Below are positions 17,261 through 24,886 of a DNA stretch of 64,000 nucleotides, piece by piece. A program made the position numbers and the translations under genes. The notes beneath the pieces were generated by a model. It was given only the letters and a program-made list of their open reading frames with translations. It made no database searches and was not told where the DNA came from. The DNA lies in the NCBI RefSeq assembly GCF_900115955.1, contig NZ_FOYL01000002.1:186001-250000 (forward strand). The letters run 5' to 3'. The DNA is from Lentzea waywayandensis. GTDB taxonomy: Bacteria; Actinomycetota; Actinomycetes; Mycobacteriales; Pseudonocardiaceae. The stretch's first letter is position 1. Every line of letters starts with the position of its first letter.

Positions 17261-18475
17261 TCAGGCCCAGGTGACCGGGAGTTCGTGGACGCCGTAGATG
17301 TGCATGTTGGTCCTGAGCTTCACGTCGTGCGCCTCGACTGCGAGCTGAAGGGTCGGGAAGCGCCGCAGCAGTCCCTCGAAGCCGGCGCGCATCTCGATGC
17401 GGGCCAGCTGCTGGCCGAGGCACTGGTGGATGCCGTGCCCGAAGGCGACCTGACCGCGGACCTTGCGGTGCACGTCCAGAGCGTCCGGGTTCTCGAACCG
17501 TTGCGGGTCGCGGTTGGCGGCCAGCAGCGAGACGACGACGGTCGAGCCCGCGGGGATCGTTTCGCCGCCGAGCTCGATGTCCTCGGTGGCGTAGCGGAAG
17601 AAGATGTCGGCCACGGACAGGTAGCGCATGAGCTCCTCGACCGCGTCGGGCAGCAGCGCCGGGTCCGAGCGCAGTTCGGCCAGCTGCGCGGGGTGCTCCA
17701 GGAGCGCGAACGTGCCCAGCGCCAGCATGTTCGCGGTGGTCTCGTGGCCCGCGAGCAGCAACAGGAACGCCATGCCGGTCAGCTCTTCGATGCTGAGGTC
17801 CTCGTCGCGGGCCAGGTCGGAGAGAATGTCCTCACCGGGTTCGGCGCGCTTGCCCGTGACCAGTCCGGCGAGATACCCGAACATCGCACCGATCGCGGCC
17901 ATCTTGTCCTCGAGAGTCACGTCCCTTTCCATGAACTTCGAGGAGTTCGACTGGAAGGTCTCACGGTCCGCGTAGGGGACGCCGAGCAGTTCGCAGATCA
18001 CCAGTGACGGCACCGGAAGCGCGAACTCCTGCACCAGGTCGACCGGCGGGGTCAGGCGAGCCAGGTGGTCCAGCTGCTGCTCGGTGATCGCGACGACGCC
18101 CTCTTCGAGCTGCTTCATCCGCTTGACCGTGAACGCGCCGGTGAGCTTGCGGCGCAACCGGGTGTGGTCCGGCGGGTCCATGCTGATGAACAGGCCCGGC
18201 GTCTGCGGGGACGGTTCGGCGGCGGCCGGCATGCCGGGTGTCTCGTACGGCACGTGGATCACGCCGATGTCCTGGCGGTTGCTGAACCGGGTGTCGGCCA
18301 TGACCTGGCGCACCGCGTCGTAACCGGTGACCAGCCAGCCCTCGTGCCCATCGGGGAACACCATGGGGCTGACGGGCCGGGCTCCGCGCACGGCGGTGAT
18401 CTGGCTGGGCGGGTCGAACGGGCCCGCGTCGCGGTCCATCGGCAGGCCCTGCAGGCCGGAAGCCGTGTGGCTCAT
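17261..18475 (-). CDS. Cytochrome P450
   Basis: 404 residues from ATG 18475 (ribosome site GAAGGGAA); the longer frame to 18550 runs into the regulatory array and is rejected. The I-helix motif AGHETT, K-helix ExxR (EELMR) and heme loop FGHGIHQCLGQQLAR with ligand Cys352 are all present. It resembles the soluble bacterial CYP105/CYP107-type monooxygenases used in secondary-metabolite tailoring. No ferredoxin gene is adjacent. It is the first gene of a four-gene operon driven by a promoter with four heptamer repeats (18511-18550). Confidence 0.95.
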   Translation of the reverse strand: MSHTASGLQGLPMDRDAGPFDPPSQITAVRGARPVSPMVFPDGHEGWLVTGYDAVRQVMADTRFSNRQDIGVIHVPYETPGMPAAAEPSPQTPGLFISMDPPDHTRLRRKLTGAFTVKRMKQLEEGVVAITEQQLDHLARLTPPVDLVQEFALPVPSLVICELLGVPYADRETFQSNSSKFMERDVTLEDKMAAIGAMFGYLAGLVTGKRAEPGEDILSDLARDEDLSIEELTGMAFLLLLAGHETTANMLALGTFALLEHPAQLAELRSDPALLPDAVEELMRYLSVADIFFRYATEDIELGGETIPAGSTVVVSLLAANRDPQRFENPDALDVHRKVRGQVAFGHGIHQCLGQQLARIEMRAGFEGLLRRFPTLQLAVEAHDVKLRTNMHIYGVHELPVTWA

Positions 18476-18510
18476 CGGATTCCCTTCGTGGTGGTTGTTG
18501 CCACCACGGT

Positions 18511-18550
18511 CGCCGACGAGCCGAACACGGGACTGACACGGCGCTGACAC
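18511..18550 (-). promoter_or_regulatory. SARP-type heptamer array upstream of the P450 operon
   Basis: Read on the minus strand, heptamers GTGTCAG (18550-18544), GTGTCAG (18539-18533), GTGTTCG (18528-18522) and GTCGGCG (18517-18511) are spaced exactly 11 bp apart. Direct heptamers on one helical face are the known SARP binding pattern, and the AfsR/SARP gene ends 18 bp away. A nearly identical array precedes the DUF4097 gene, including a conserved downstream stretch (GTGGTnGCAACAACCAC). Confidence 0.7.
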
Positions 18551-18571
18551 GGGCCGTGCCGGGCGTGTCAG
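18544..18571 (-). terminator. Hairpin at the end of the SARP gene
   Basis: CTGACACG (18544-18551) and CGTGTCAG (18564-18571) form a perfect 8-bp stem around a GC-rich 12-nt loop. It includes the SARP stop codon and the first heptamer of the P450 operator, so termination of one transcript and control of the next share sequence. Confidence 0.5.
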
Positions 18572-21500
18572 GAAGCGAGCGTGACCGCCACCAGCTCGGT
18601 CCAGCTGGTCTCCGCACCCACCCGGACCGCCGCGTCGAACGCCGCGTCGCCGAGGCGGCTTCGTGCCGCCCGCTCGATCCGGTCCACGTCGGGGTGTGAG
18701 CGATCCGGTAGTCCGCGCACGGCGGTGCTCGCCGCGAGCAGCTGTGCGGCCTGCTCGTACTGGCCGCGGCGCAACGCCAGGTCCGCGATCGCGACGAGCA
18801 CATGCGCGATCGTGGGCGCGAATCCCACCTCGGACGCCGCCTGGCAGGCGCCGGCGAGGAACTCACGGGCTTCGTCGAGATCGTCGGTCAGGCAGCCGAA
18901 CAGCACGTGCGTCACGGCGCGGATCGTCACCTGCCTCGCTTCGGCTCCCCACACGGCTGTCGCGACGCCAAGCTGTTCGTACGCCACCTCGGCATCGCCG
19001 CTCCACCGGGCGAGGTCCGCCTTGGCCAGGGCCAGCATGGCGAGCGCGTCCGGCCAGGTGACGCCTTCCGCACATCGCCCGGCCTCGGCCATGGAGGCCG
19101 CGCTCGCGTCCTTGTCACCCAGCAGCCAGTACAACTGAGCCTGCCGCGCGCGCATCCGGATGACGTCGTCGATCGCACCGATCTCGGTGACGACCGCGAT
19201 CGCCTCTTCGTAGTGCTCACACGCCTCGGCGAACCCACCGCGCGTGGCGATCCGGTCCGCCAGCTCGGTCAGGGCGAACGAGATCCCGAACCGTTCCCCG
19301 AGCACCCGGAACTCGACGAGCGCCTCCTCCAGGAACTCGTCCGCCTCCCGCCCGCTCTGGCCGATCGCGATCCGCATCTTCCCGAGGTGCAGCCGGCCCA
19401 ACGCGCGCACCCAGGGATCCTCGCTGTCCAGCGCCACCGCCCACACCGACGGACCCGCGTCCGGCTCCCGCAACATGTGTTCCAGCGGGGCGATCAGTCC
19501 CAGCAACGGGTGGTTGGCCTGACTGCGCTGGTAGAGCTCGTAGGTCTGGTGGATCCACTCCGCCGCCTGGCGTTCGTCGCCCAGCCCGGAGCTGATGAAC
19601 GTCACGACGAGGCCGTACACCCAGGCCCGGATCTCGTCGGGCACGTCCCCCGGCGTCTCGGTGGCCGCGAGGATCAGCTCCAGGCCTTCGGACTTGTGCC
19701 CGACGAGCCACCAGTACCAGCCGGCGCCGGCCGCGAGCCGCATCGCCGCGTGCGCTTCACCGGCCGCGAGCGCACCGCGCATCGCCGCGCTGATGTTGTC
19801 GTGCTCGGCGCTGAGGGTGGCGAGCCAGATCAGCTGCTCGACTCGGAGCAGGTGCGGGGCCGCTGTTTCGGCAAGCCCGGTGAAGTAGGCGAGGTGTGCC
19901 TGCCGCGCCAGCTCCGACTCCCCCGCCTCAACGAGCCGGTGCGCGGCGTACTCCTTGATGGTGCCGAGCATCCGGTACCGCGGTGCGCCGTCGTCACTGA
20001 CGACCAGCAGCGACTTCTCGGTCAACGACGTGAGCAGGTCCAGGACCTCGTACTCCTCGACGACTGTGTTTCTCCCACCCCTCTGCCCTTCGGGCCCGCC
20101 CGCCTCGTCCGCGCACACCCGTTCGGCCGCTTCCAGGCTCGCCCCGCCGGCGAACACCGAGAGCCGGCGCAGCACCATCCGTTCGGCGTCGCTGAGCAGC
20201 TCCCAGCTCCAGTCGACCATCGCGCGCAACGTCCGGTGCCGGGGCAACGCGGTGCGGCTTCCGCCGGTCAGCAGGCGGAACCTGTCGTCGAGCCGAGTGG
20301 CCAGCTGGTCGATGGACATCGTGCGCAACCTGGCCGCGGCCAGCTCGATCGCGAGCGGCATCCCGTCCAGCGCCCGGCAGACGCGTGCCATCGTCGACAA
20401 CGTGCCGGCATCGACCACGAGGTCGGTGCGCACGGCCGTCGCCCGGTCCCGCAGCAGCTGAACCGCCGGTGCGTTCTCGATCTCGGCGAGGCCGGCGTGC
20501 TCGTCCGGCAGGGCCAGCGGTCCGACCGGCCACAGCGCTTCACCGGTGATACCGAGCGGCTCCCTGCTGGTCGCCAGGATTCGCAGCTTCCGGCACTCCC
20601 CCAGCAGCCGGTGGGCGAACGCCGCCGCCGACTCGATCACGTGCTCGCAGTTGTCCAGCACGAGCAGCGCCTCGCGGTCGCGGACCGCGGCGATGAGCCG
20701 TTCCATCGGCTCCGCGTTCGTCGCTTCACCGAGCAACGCGTCCCGGAGACTGAGCGCCGCGAGCGTCGACTGCGCCACGTCACTGTCCGGTCCGATCGGG
20801 GCGAGCTCCACGAGCCAGACCCCGTCCGGCAGGTCGCCGAGCAGCGTGCGGGCGGTTTCCGTTGCCAGCCTGGTCTTTCCCGAGCCGCCCGGTCCGATCA
20901 GGGTGGTGAGCCGATGGCCCGCCACCAGCTCGCGCACCGCGGCGACGTCCGCGTCCTTGCCGATGTAGCTGGTCAGCTCGGCACGCAGGTTGGTCTTGCG
21001 GTTCTCCTCCCGGCGCCCGACCTCACCGCGCAGCAACGCGACGTGCAGCGCGGACAGCTCCGGTGAGGGATCCACGCCCAGCTCGTCGGCCAGGGCTTCC
21101 CTCGTGCGCTGGTACGCGAGCAGCGCCTCGCTGTTGCGACCGGCCGCGACGAGAGCACGCATCAGCGCGGCGACGAGTTTCTCCCGCACGGGATGCGCGG
21201 CCACCAGGTCGGTCAGGTCAGCGACCAGCTCCGCGCCACGGCCGAGGTCGACCTCCGCCTCGAACCGGTCCTCCACCGCGGCCAGGCGCAGCCCGTCGAG
21301 CCGGGTGGCCGCGGCGGCGAACGCTTCGCTGTCCTGCAGACCAACGTCCTGCAAGGCCGGGCCACGCCACAACTCGAGAGCGTCACGCAGCCGTTGCGCC
21401 CGCAGCGATCCCTCGTCGCCACGGGCGTGGGCACCGAGGCGTTCGAACCGCACCGCGTCCACAGCGTCGGGATCCACCGCCAGGCGGTACCCGTCCGTCA

Positions 21501-21744
21501 GCCCTTCGACCGACGGATCCGGCAGCGCCTTGCGCAGGCGGGAAACCAAGCGTTGCAAGGCATTCGCCGCGTCGGCAGGCGGGTTCTCGCCCCAGATCCA
21601 GTCGACGAGCGTCGCCTTCGGGACCACACGACCCGGTTGGAGCGCGAGGGCGACCAGCAGCGCACGCAGCCGTGCACCTGGCACGTCCGCGAGAGTGCCG
21701 TCGTCCGCGCGAACCTCGAACGGTCCCAGAATCCCGATCTGCAC
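18568..21744 (-). CDS. AfsR-like SARP-family regulator (SARP-BTAD-NB-ARC-TPR)
   Basis: 1058 residues from a GTG at 21744, the point where the conserved domain begins (QIGILGPFEVRADDG); no good ribosome site precedes it, and a longer frame reaches 21840. Domains in order: winged-helix OmpR-like DNA-binding domain (1-95), bacterial transcriptional activation domain (about 96-245), NB-ARC ATPase with Walker A GPGGSGKT (284-291) and a LLVLDNCEHV Walker B, then a long TPR-like C-terminus. This is the AfsR layout of regulators controlling secondary metabolism. Heptamer arrays at three nearby promoters suggest its targets. Confidence 0.92.
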   Translation of the reverse strand: MQIGILGPFEVRADDGTLADVPGARLRALLVALALQPGRVVPKATLVDWIWGENPPADAANALQRLVSRLRKALPDPSVEGLTDGYRLAVDPDAVDAVRFERLGAHARGDEGSLRAQRLRDALELWRGPALQDVGLQDSEAFAAAATRLDGLRLAAVEDRFEAEVDLGRGAELVADLTDLVAAHPVREKLVAALMRALVAAGRNSEALLAYQRTREALADELGVDPSPELSALHVALLRGEVGRREENRKTNLRAELTSYIGKDADVAAVRELVAGHRLTTLIGPGGSGKTRLATETARTLLGDLPDGVWLVELAPIGPDSDVAQSTLAALSLRDALLGEATNAEPMERLIAAVRDREALLVLDNCEHVIESAAAFAHRLLGECRKLRILATSREPLGITGEALWPVGPLALPDEHAGLAEIENAPAVQLLRDRATAVRTDLVVDAGTLSTMARVCRALDGMPLAIELAAARLRTMSIDQLATRLDDRFRLLTGGSRTALPRHRTLRAMVDWSWELLSDAERMVLRRLSVFAGGASLEAAERVCADEAGGPEGQRGGRNTVVEEYEVLDLLTSLTEKSLLVVSDDGAPRYRMLGTIKEYAAHRLVEAGESELARQAHLAYFTGLAETAAPHLLRVEQLIWLATLSAEHDNISAAMRGALAAGEAHAAMRLAAGAGWYWWLVGHKSEGLELILAATETPGDVPDEIRAWVYGLVVTFISSGLGDERQAAEWIHQTYELYQRSQANHPLLGLIAPLEHMLREPDAGPSVWAVALDSEDPWVRALGRLHLGKMRIAIGQSGREADEFLEEALVEFRVLGERFGISFALTELADRIATRGGFAEACEHYEEAIAVVTEIGAIDDVIRMRARQAQLYWLLGDKDASAASMAEAGRCAEGVTWPDALAMLALAKADLARWSGDAEVAYEQLGVATAVWGAEARQVTIRAVTHVLFGCLTDDLDEAREFLAGACQAASEVGFAPTIAHVLVAIADLALRRGQYEQAAQLLAASTAVRGLPDRSHPDVDRIERAARSRLGDAAFDAAVRVGAETSWTELVAVTLAS

Positions 21745-21767
21745 CTGCCCGATCCTGCCACGACCGG

Positions 21768-21785
21768 CTGTCAGTTCCCTGACAC
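21768..21785 (-). promoter_or_regulatory. Possible autoregulatory SARP site
   Basis: On the minus strand GTGTCAG (21785-21779) and CTGACAG (21774-21768) are 11 bp apart and share TGWCAG with the other arrays; they also form a short inverted repeat. A CAGGAT that could serve as -10 lies at 21757-21752. Transcription would then begin at about the GTG 21744, which would explain the missing ribosome site. Confidence 0.4.
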
Positions 21786-21790
21786 CTGGT

Positions 21791-22612
21791 TCAGGCGGCA
21801 ACGCGGTGGATGACGATGTCGTCGCGCCGGGTGCGGGCATAGACCTTGACCTCGGGGTCGTCCTGCGTGGCTACGGAGCTGCGCACCAGGCCCTTCGTGC
21901 TCTTGGCGTCCACCAGAGCAGCCGTGCCCTCGCTGATGCCGACCTCGATGCCACCCGAGGCGTTCATCAGCTCCGCCTGACCGCGCGTCAGCCTGCCGAT
22001 CCGGATAGGACAGTTGGCGGCCTTGACGCTGACACTGCCCTCGGCGTGGTCGATGTCGAAGCTGCCGCCGGCGCTGCCGAGATCGACGTCGGTGCGGGCG
22101 CGGCCGATCCAGACCTTGCCACTCGAGCCCTGATACCTGACGACGCCCTCGACCTCGCCGATCCGCAACCCGGCGGTGCTGCCTTCCACATCGGCGGCCC
22201 CGGCGACATGACCGATGTCGACGCCTCCGGCCCCGAGGTTCCCGCGCAGTTCGCCGATGCGGTCCAGCCGGACGTGCCCGGACGCGAGGTTCAGTTCGCA
22301 GTCGCCGAACTGGCCGGCCGCGAGCACCTCGGTCCACGCCGTGTTCAGGACCAGCCTTGATCCGGCCGGCAACTCGATCGTGATGGCGACCGAACCGCTC
22401 TTGTCACCCGACTTGGTCGTCTTCACGGCCAGGACACCACCGGAGAAGTCGACCTTGGTCTTCTCCGCCACCTTCACGTCAGTGGAGTTCGCGCTGTTCA
22501 CGGGCGCGACCCGCACCACCGTGTCCTGCCGCTCGCTCGCGACGATCCGCACCCTGGCGCCCGCGGTGGTCAACGAGGCGGTGATCGGCTCCGGCGTGGT
22601 GAACGTGGACAT
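21791..22612 (-). CDS. DUF4097-family beta-repeat protein
   Basis: 273 residues from ATG 22612 (GGAG 7 nt upstream); the longer frame to 22675 overlaps the operator. The sequence is a series of short beta-strand repeats (GELRGNLGAGGVDIGHVAG, GSAGGSFDIDHAEGSVSV) as in DUF4097 proteins, which form beta-helices or adhesin-like folds. There is no signal peptide or membrane segment, so it is probably cytoplasmic. It lies 46 bp before the SARP gene on the same strand and its promoter has the clearest SARP-type array. It may modulate the regulator, but its molecular role is unknown. Confidence 0.8.
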   Translation of the reverse strand: MSTFTTPEPITASLTTAGARVRIVASERQDTVVRVAPVNSANSTDVKVAEKTKVDFSGGVLAVKTTKSGDKSGSVAITIELPAGSRLVLNTAWTEVLAAGQFGDCELNLASGHVRLDRIGELRGNLGAGGVDIGHVAGAADVEGSTAGLRIGEVEGVVRYQGSSGKVWIGRARTDVDLGSAGGSFDIDHAEGSVSVKAANCPIRIGRLTRGQAELMNASGGIEVGISEGTAALVDAKSTKGLVRSSVATQDDPEVKVYARTRRDDIVIHRVAA

Positions 22613-22657
22613 GTCGTGTCTCCTCTTGTCGGCCTTCGTGGTTGTTGCGACCACGTT

Positions 22658-22697
22658 CGCCAACAGGCCGGACACCCGACTGTCACGGCCCTGACAC
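22658..22697 (-). promoter_or_regulatory. SARP-type heptamer array upstream of the DUF4097 gene
   Basis: On the minus strand GTGTCAG (22697-22691), GTGACAG (22686-22680), GTGTCCG (22675-22669) and GTTGGCG (22664-22658) repeat at exact 11-bp steps, 46 bp before the ATG. Order and spacing match the P450 promoter array. Confidence 0.7.
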
Positions 22698-22725
22698 CGA
22701 CGACTTCGCCGATGTCAGGGCCGTG
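22684..22725 (-). terminator. Terminator hairpin overlapping the SARP-type array
   Basis: CACGGCCCTGACA (22684-22696) pairs perfectly with TGTCAGGGCCGTG (22713-22725) around a 16-nt loop, starting 3 bp after the stop of the 22728-23084 gene. It would end that transcript, and it includes the first heptamers of the next promoter. Confidence 0.65.
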
Positions 22726-22727
22726 GT

Positions 22728-23084
22728 TCAGGTCAAACCGATGGTGATGCTCCACCCCGCCTCGGACTGGCCGCGCAGGAACACGAACCGCACCGACAGC
22801 TCCTTCGCGTCGATGTCGATGGCGGGCTGACCGGAGATCGTGCCCGTGGTGTGCGAGCCGTCGTCGCTCGTGCCGCGAGCGCCACCGAAGTCGGTGTACT
22901 CGTGGCCCTGGTCGTCGGCTGCCTCGATCCACAGGAACACCATCTCCCCGCCCGGCTGGTCACCGGGCAGCGGTGGCGTGATCGTGTAGTCCAGCGCGAA
23001 CGAGTCGTCGCCGCGGTTCAGGCTCAGCACGTGCAGCTCGTGCCGTCCATCGAGCACGGACAAGGACTTGTCGACGTGGATCAC
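22728..23084 (-). CDS. Small beta-rich protein of unknown function
   Basis: 118 residues, acidic, with no signal peptide and alternating hydrophobic strands (ELHVLSLNRGDDSFALDYTI, LSVRFVFLRGQSEAGWSITI). I recognise no family. It begins 10 bp after the secreted-protein gene at 23095 and is followed directly by a strong hairpin, so the two genes form a short operon just upstream of the DUF4097-SARP pair. A role linked to the secreted partner is only a guess. Confidence 0.65.
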   Translation of the reverse strand: MIHVDKSLSVLDGRHELHVLSLNRGDDSFALDYTITPPLPGDQPGGEMVFLWIEAADDQGHEYTDFGGARGTSDDGSHTTGTISGQPAIDIDAKELSVRFVFLRGQSEAGWSITIGLT

Positions 23085-23094
23085 GGATCGCTCC

Positions 23095-23658
23095 TCAGGC
23101 GCTGCCGGGCGTCGGGACCTGACAGGTGATGTACCGGTCGGCCGCGGTGTTCGGCTTGGAGCCCTTGATGAACCAGTAGAAGGTGAGCTTGTTGCCGGTC
23201 GCGATCGTACCGGCGCTACCGCCGATGAACTGGTACCTGTTCACGCTGCCGTGGAAGTTGTAGCCGCTACCCTGCGTGTGCGGCGAGTACGGCGGGTTGA
23301 TCGCCTTGCCGTTCACGTACGCGTACGGCATCGAGACCGTCGCAACAGGACCGAGATTCGCCTTTGCCGTGTTGGTCAGCCAGAAACCCCAGGCGAGGGT
23401 GCCGCCCGGTGCGCGCTGGAACGTCACGGTGGACACCGCGTGGTTCCACGTTCCGGTGCACAGGTTGTTGGCCGGTGTCATCGCGTGGACCTGCTCGGCG
23501 TGCTGGGCGACGCGCTGTGCGGCCGTCGCGTCGTCCTCGCCCGGCGCCACGGTGAACGTGCCACCGCTGTTCGCGCCGAGGGTCTCGGCGTGTGCCGGTG
23601 CCGCGACCGCGATGAGTGCGGCGCCCGCCGCCAGTGCTGCCAATATCTTCGTCTTCAA
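23095..23658 (-). CDS. Secreted protein of unknown function
   Basis: 187 residues from a TTG at 23658, chosen because GGGGGAG lies 5 nt upstream and the signal peptide (KTKILAALAAGAALIAVAAP, then AHA) starts here; the longer frame to 23850 reads through a terminator-like hairpin. The mature part is rich in Gly, Asn, Tyr and Trp with two cysteines, suggesting a disulphide-bridged extracellular beta protein. No motif is recognised. It is in an operon with the 118-aa protein downstream. Confidence 0.7.
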   Translation of the reverse strand: MKTKILAALAAGAALIAVAAPAHAETLGANSGGTFTVAPGEDDATAAQRVAQHAEQVHAMTPANNLCTGTWNHAVSTVTFQRAPGGTLAWGFWLTNTAKANLGPVATVSMPYAYVNGKAINPPYSPHTQGSGYNFHGSVNRYQFIGGSAGTIATGNKLTFYWFIKGSKPNTAADRYITCQVPTPGSA

Positions 23659-23686
23659 CGAAACTCCCCCATGTGAAAGTGTTCTC

Positions 23687-23706
23687 CCCCTGTCACCCGG
23701 CAGGGG
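23687..23706. terminator. Short hairpin at the end of the kdp-linked membrane protein gene
   Basis: CCCCTG (23687-23692) and CAGGGG (23701-23706) form a 6-bp stem with an 8-nt loop over the stop codon at 23693. It could separate the kdp transcript from the secreted-protein operon. It is weak by stem length. Confidence 0.35.
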
Positions 23707-24109
23707 TGAGTGCGCGCGGCGCCCGTTGTTCCGGGATCGCCGGCACGTTCTTGTCGTACTCGCGCTCGTGCAACGGAGCGGCGGCGGCCCGCAAGGTGGA
23801 GACCAGCAGGATGCCGCCGAGCGCACATCCGGCGAGGACCAGCGCGTCATGCCCGGACTTCGCGCTGAACGTCAGCTCGCCCAGCCTGCCCAGCACGAAC
23901 CCGGAGTGCAGGCACCAGCACAGGGCCGCGGTGGCCAGCGTGGCGCTCGCCGTGCCGATCACGGCGATGAGGTCGACCACGGCGACCAGACCGACAACCG
24001 ACAGCACCGGCTGACTCCTGGCACCCGCCGCGACCAGACCGAACGTCATGGCTGCGGCGAGTACCGCGCCGAAGAAGAACGCGAAGCCCCCAGGAACCGG
24101 TGTGCGCAT
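23693..24109 (-). CDS. Four-helix membrane protein downstream of kdpE
   Basis: 138 residues from ATG 24109; GGAGG is only 1 nt upstream, so a GTG further 5' is possible. Four hydrophobic segments (GGFAFFFGAVLAAAMTFGLV, a LSVVGLVAVVDLIAVIG segment, the next about ATLATAALCW, the last about ALVLAGCALGGILLV) span most of the chain. I recognise no family. It starts 97 bp after kdpE on the same strand, so it may be the last gene of the kdp transcript. Confidence 0.6.
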   Translation of the reverse strand: MRTPVPGGFAFFFGAVLAAAMTFGLVAAGARSQPVLSVVGLVAVVDLIAVIGTASATLATAALCWCLHSGFVLGRLGELTFSAKSGHDALVLAGCALGGILLVSTLRAAAAPLHEREYDKNVPAIPEQRAPRALTPAG

Positions 24110-24205
24110 GCCTCCAGTCCACCCCTGGAACACCCGAATTTCGAGTCTCCTTACGAAGTCCGAACGCCCTGACCACACATCCTCACGCGACCTTTCCGCG
24201 TCGGC

Positions 24206-24886
24206 TCAGGGCTGGAAGCGGTAGCCCATTCCGGGCTCGGTGATCAGGTGCTTCGGGTGCGAGGGGTCGTGTTCGAGCTTGCGTCGCAACTGCGCCATGT
24301 ACACGCGCAGATACTGGGACTCGTTGACGTGCATCGGGCCCCACACCTCCTGCAGGAGCTGCTTCTGCGACACCAGCCGGTCCGGGTTGCGGGCGAGGAT
24401 CTCCAGCAGCCCCCACTCGGTCGGAGTGAGGTGCACCTCGCGCTCGTCGCGGTGCACCTTCTTCACCGCGAAGTCGACGGTGAACGTCGACGTCCGGACG
24501 ATCGGCTCGTCCGCGACGTGTGTGGTGGTCCGTCTGCGCACCGCCGCGCGGAGGCGGGCCAGCAGCTCGTCCATGCCGAACGGCTTGGTCACGTAGTCGT
24601 CGGCACCCGCGTCCAGCGCCTCGACCTTGGCCGCGGAGTCGGTGCGGGCGGACAGCACGATGATCGGCATCGTGGACCAGCCGCGCAGGCCCGCGATGAC
24701 GTCCACGCCGTCGATGTCGGGCAGGCCGAGGTCGAGCACGACCACGTCGGGTTTGCTTTCCACAGCAACGCTCAGCGCGGTTTTGCCGTCGTACGCCGTC
24801 ATGACGTCGTAGCCACGTGCGCTGAGGTTGATCCGCAGTGCGCGGACGATCTGCGGTTCGTCGTCGACGACCAGCACCGAGGTCAT
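24206..24886 (-). CDS. kdpE: Response regulator KdpE
   Basis: 226 residues, OmpR/PhoB type. The receiver domain has acidic DDE at 8-10, phosphoacceptor Asp52 in VVLDLGLPD, and the conserved Lys in VTKPFG. A C-terminal winged helix follows (LTPTEWGLLEILARNPDRLV, ending GMGYRFQP). Its start overlaps kdpD by 4 bp. KdpD phosphorylates KdpE, which then activates kdp transcription at low potassium or high osmolarity. The 11-bp tandem repeats before the kdp operon and three other transport genes are candidate binding sites. Confidence 0.95.
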   Translation of the reverse strand: MTSVLVVDDEPQIVRALRINLSARGYDVMTAYDGKTALSVAVESKPDVVVLDLGLPDIDGVDVIAGLRGWSTMPIIVLSARTDSAAKVEALDAGADDYVTKPFGMDELLARLRAAVRRRTTTHVADEPIVRTSTFTVDFAVKKVHRDEREVHLTPTEWGLLEILARNPDRLVSQKQLLQEVWGPMHVNESQYLRVYMAQLRRKLEHDPSHPKHLITEPGMGYRFQP

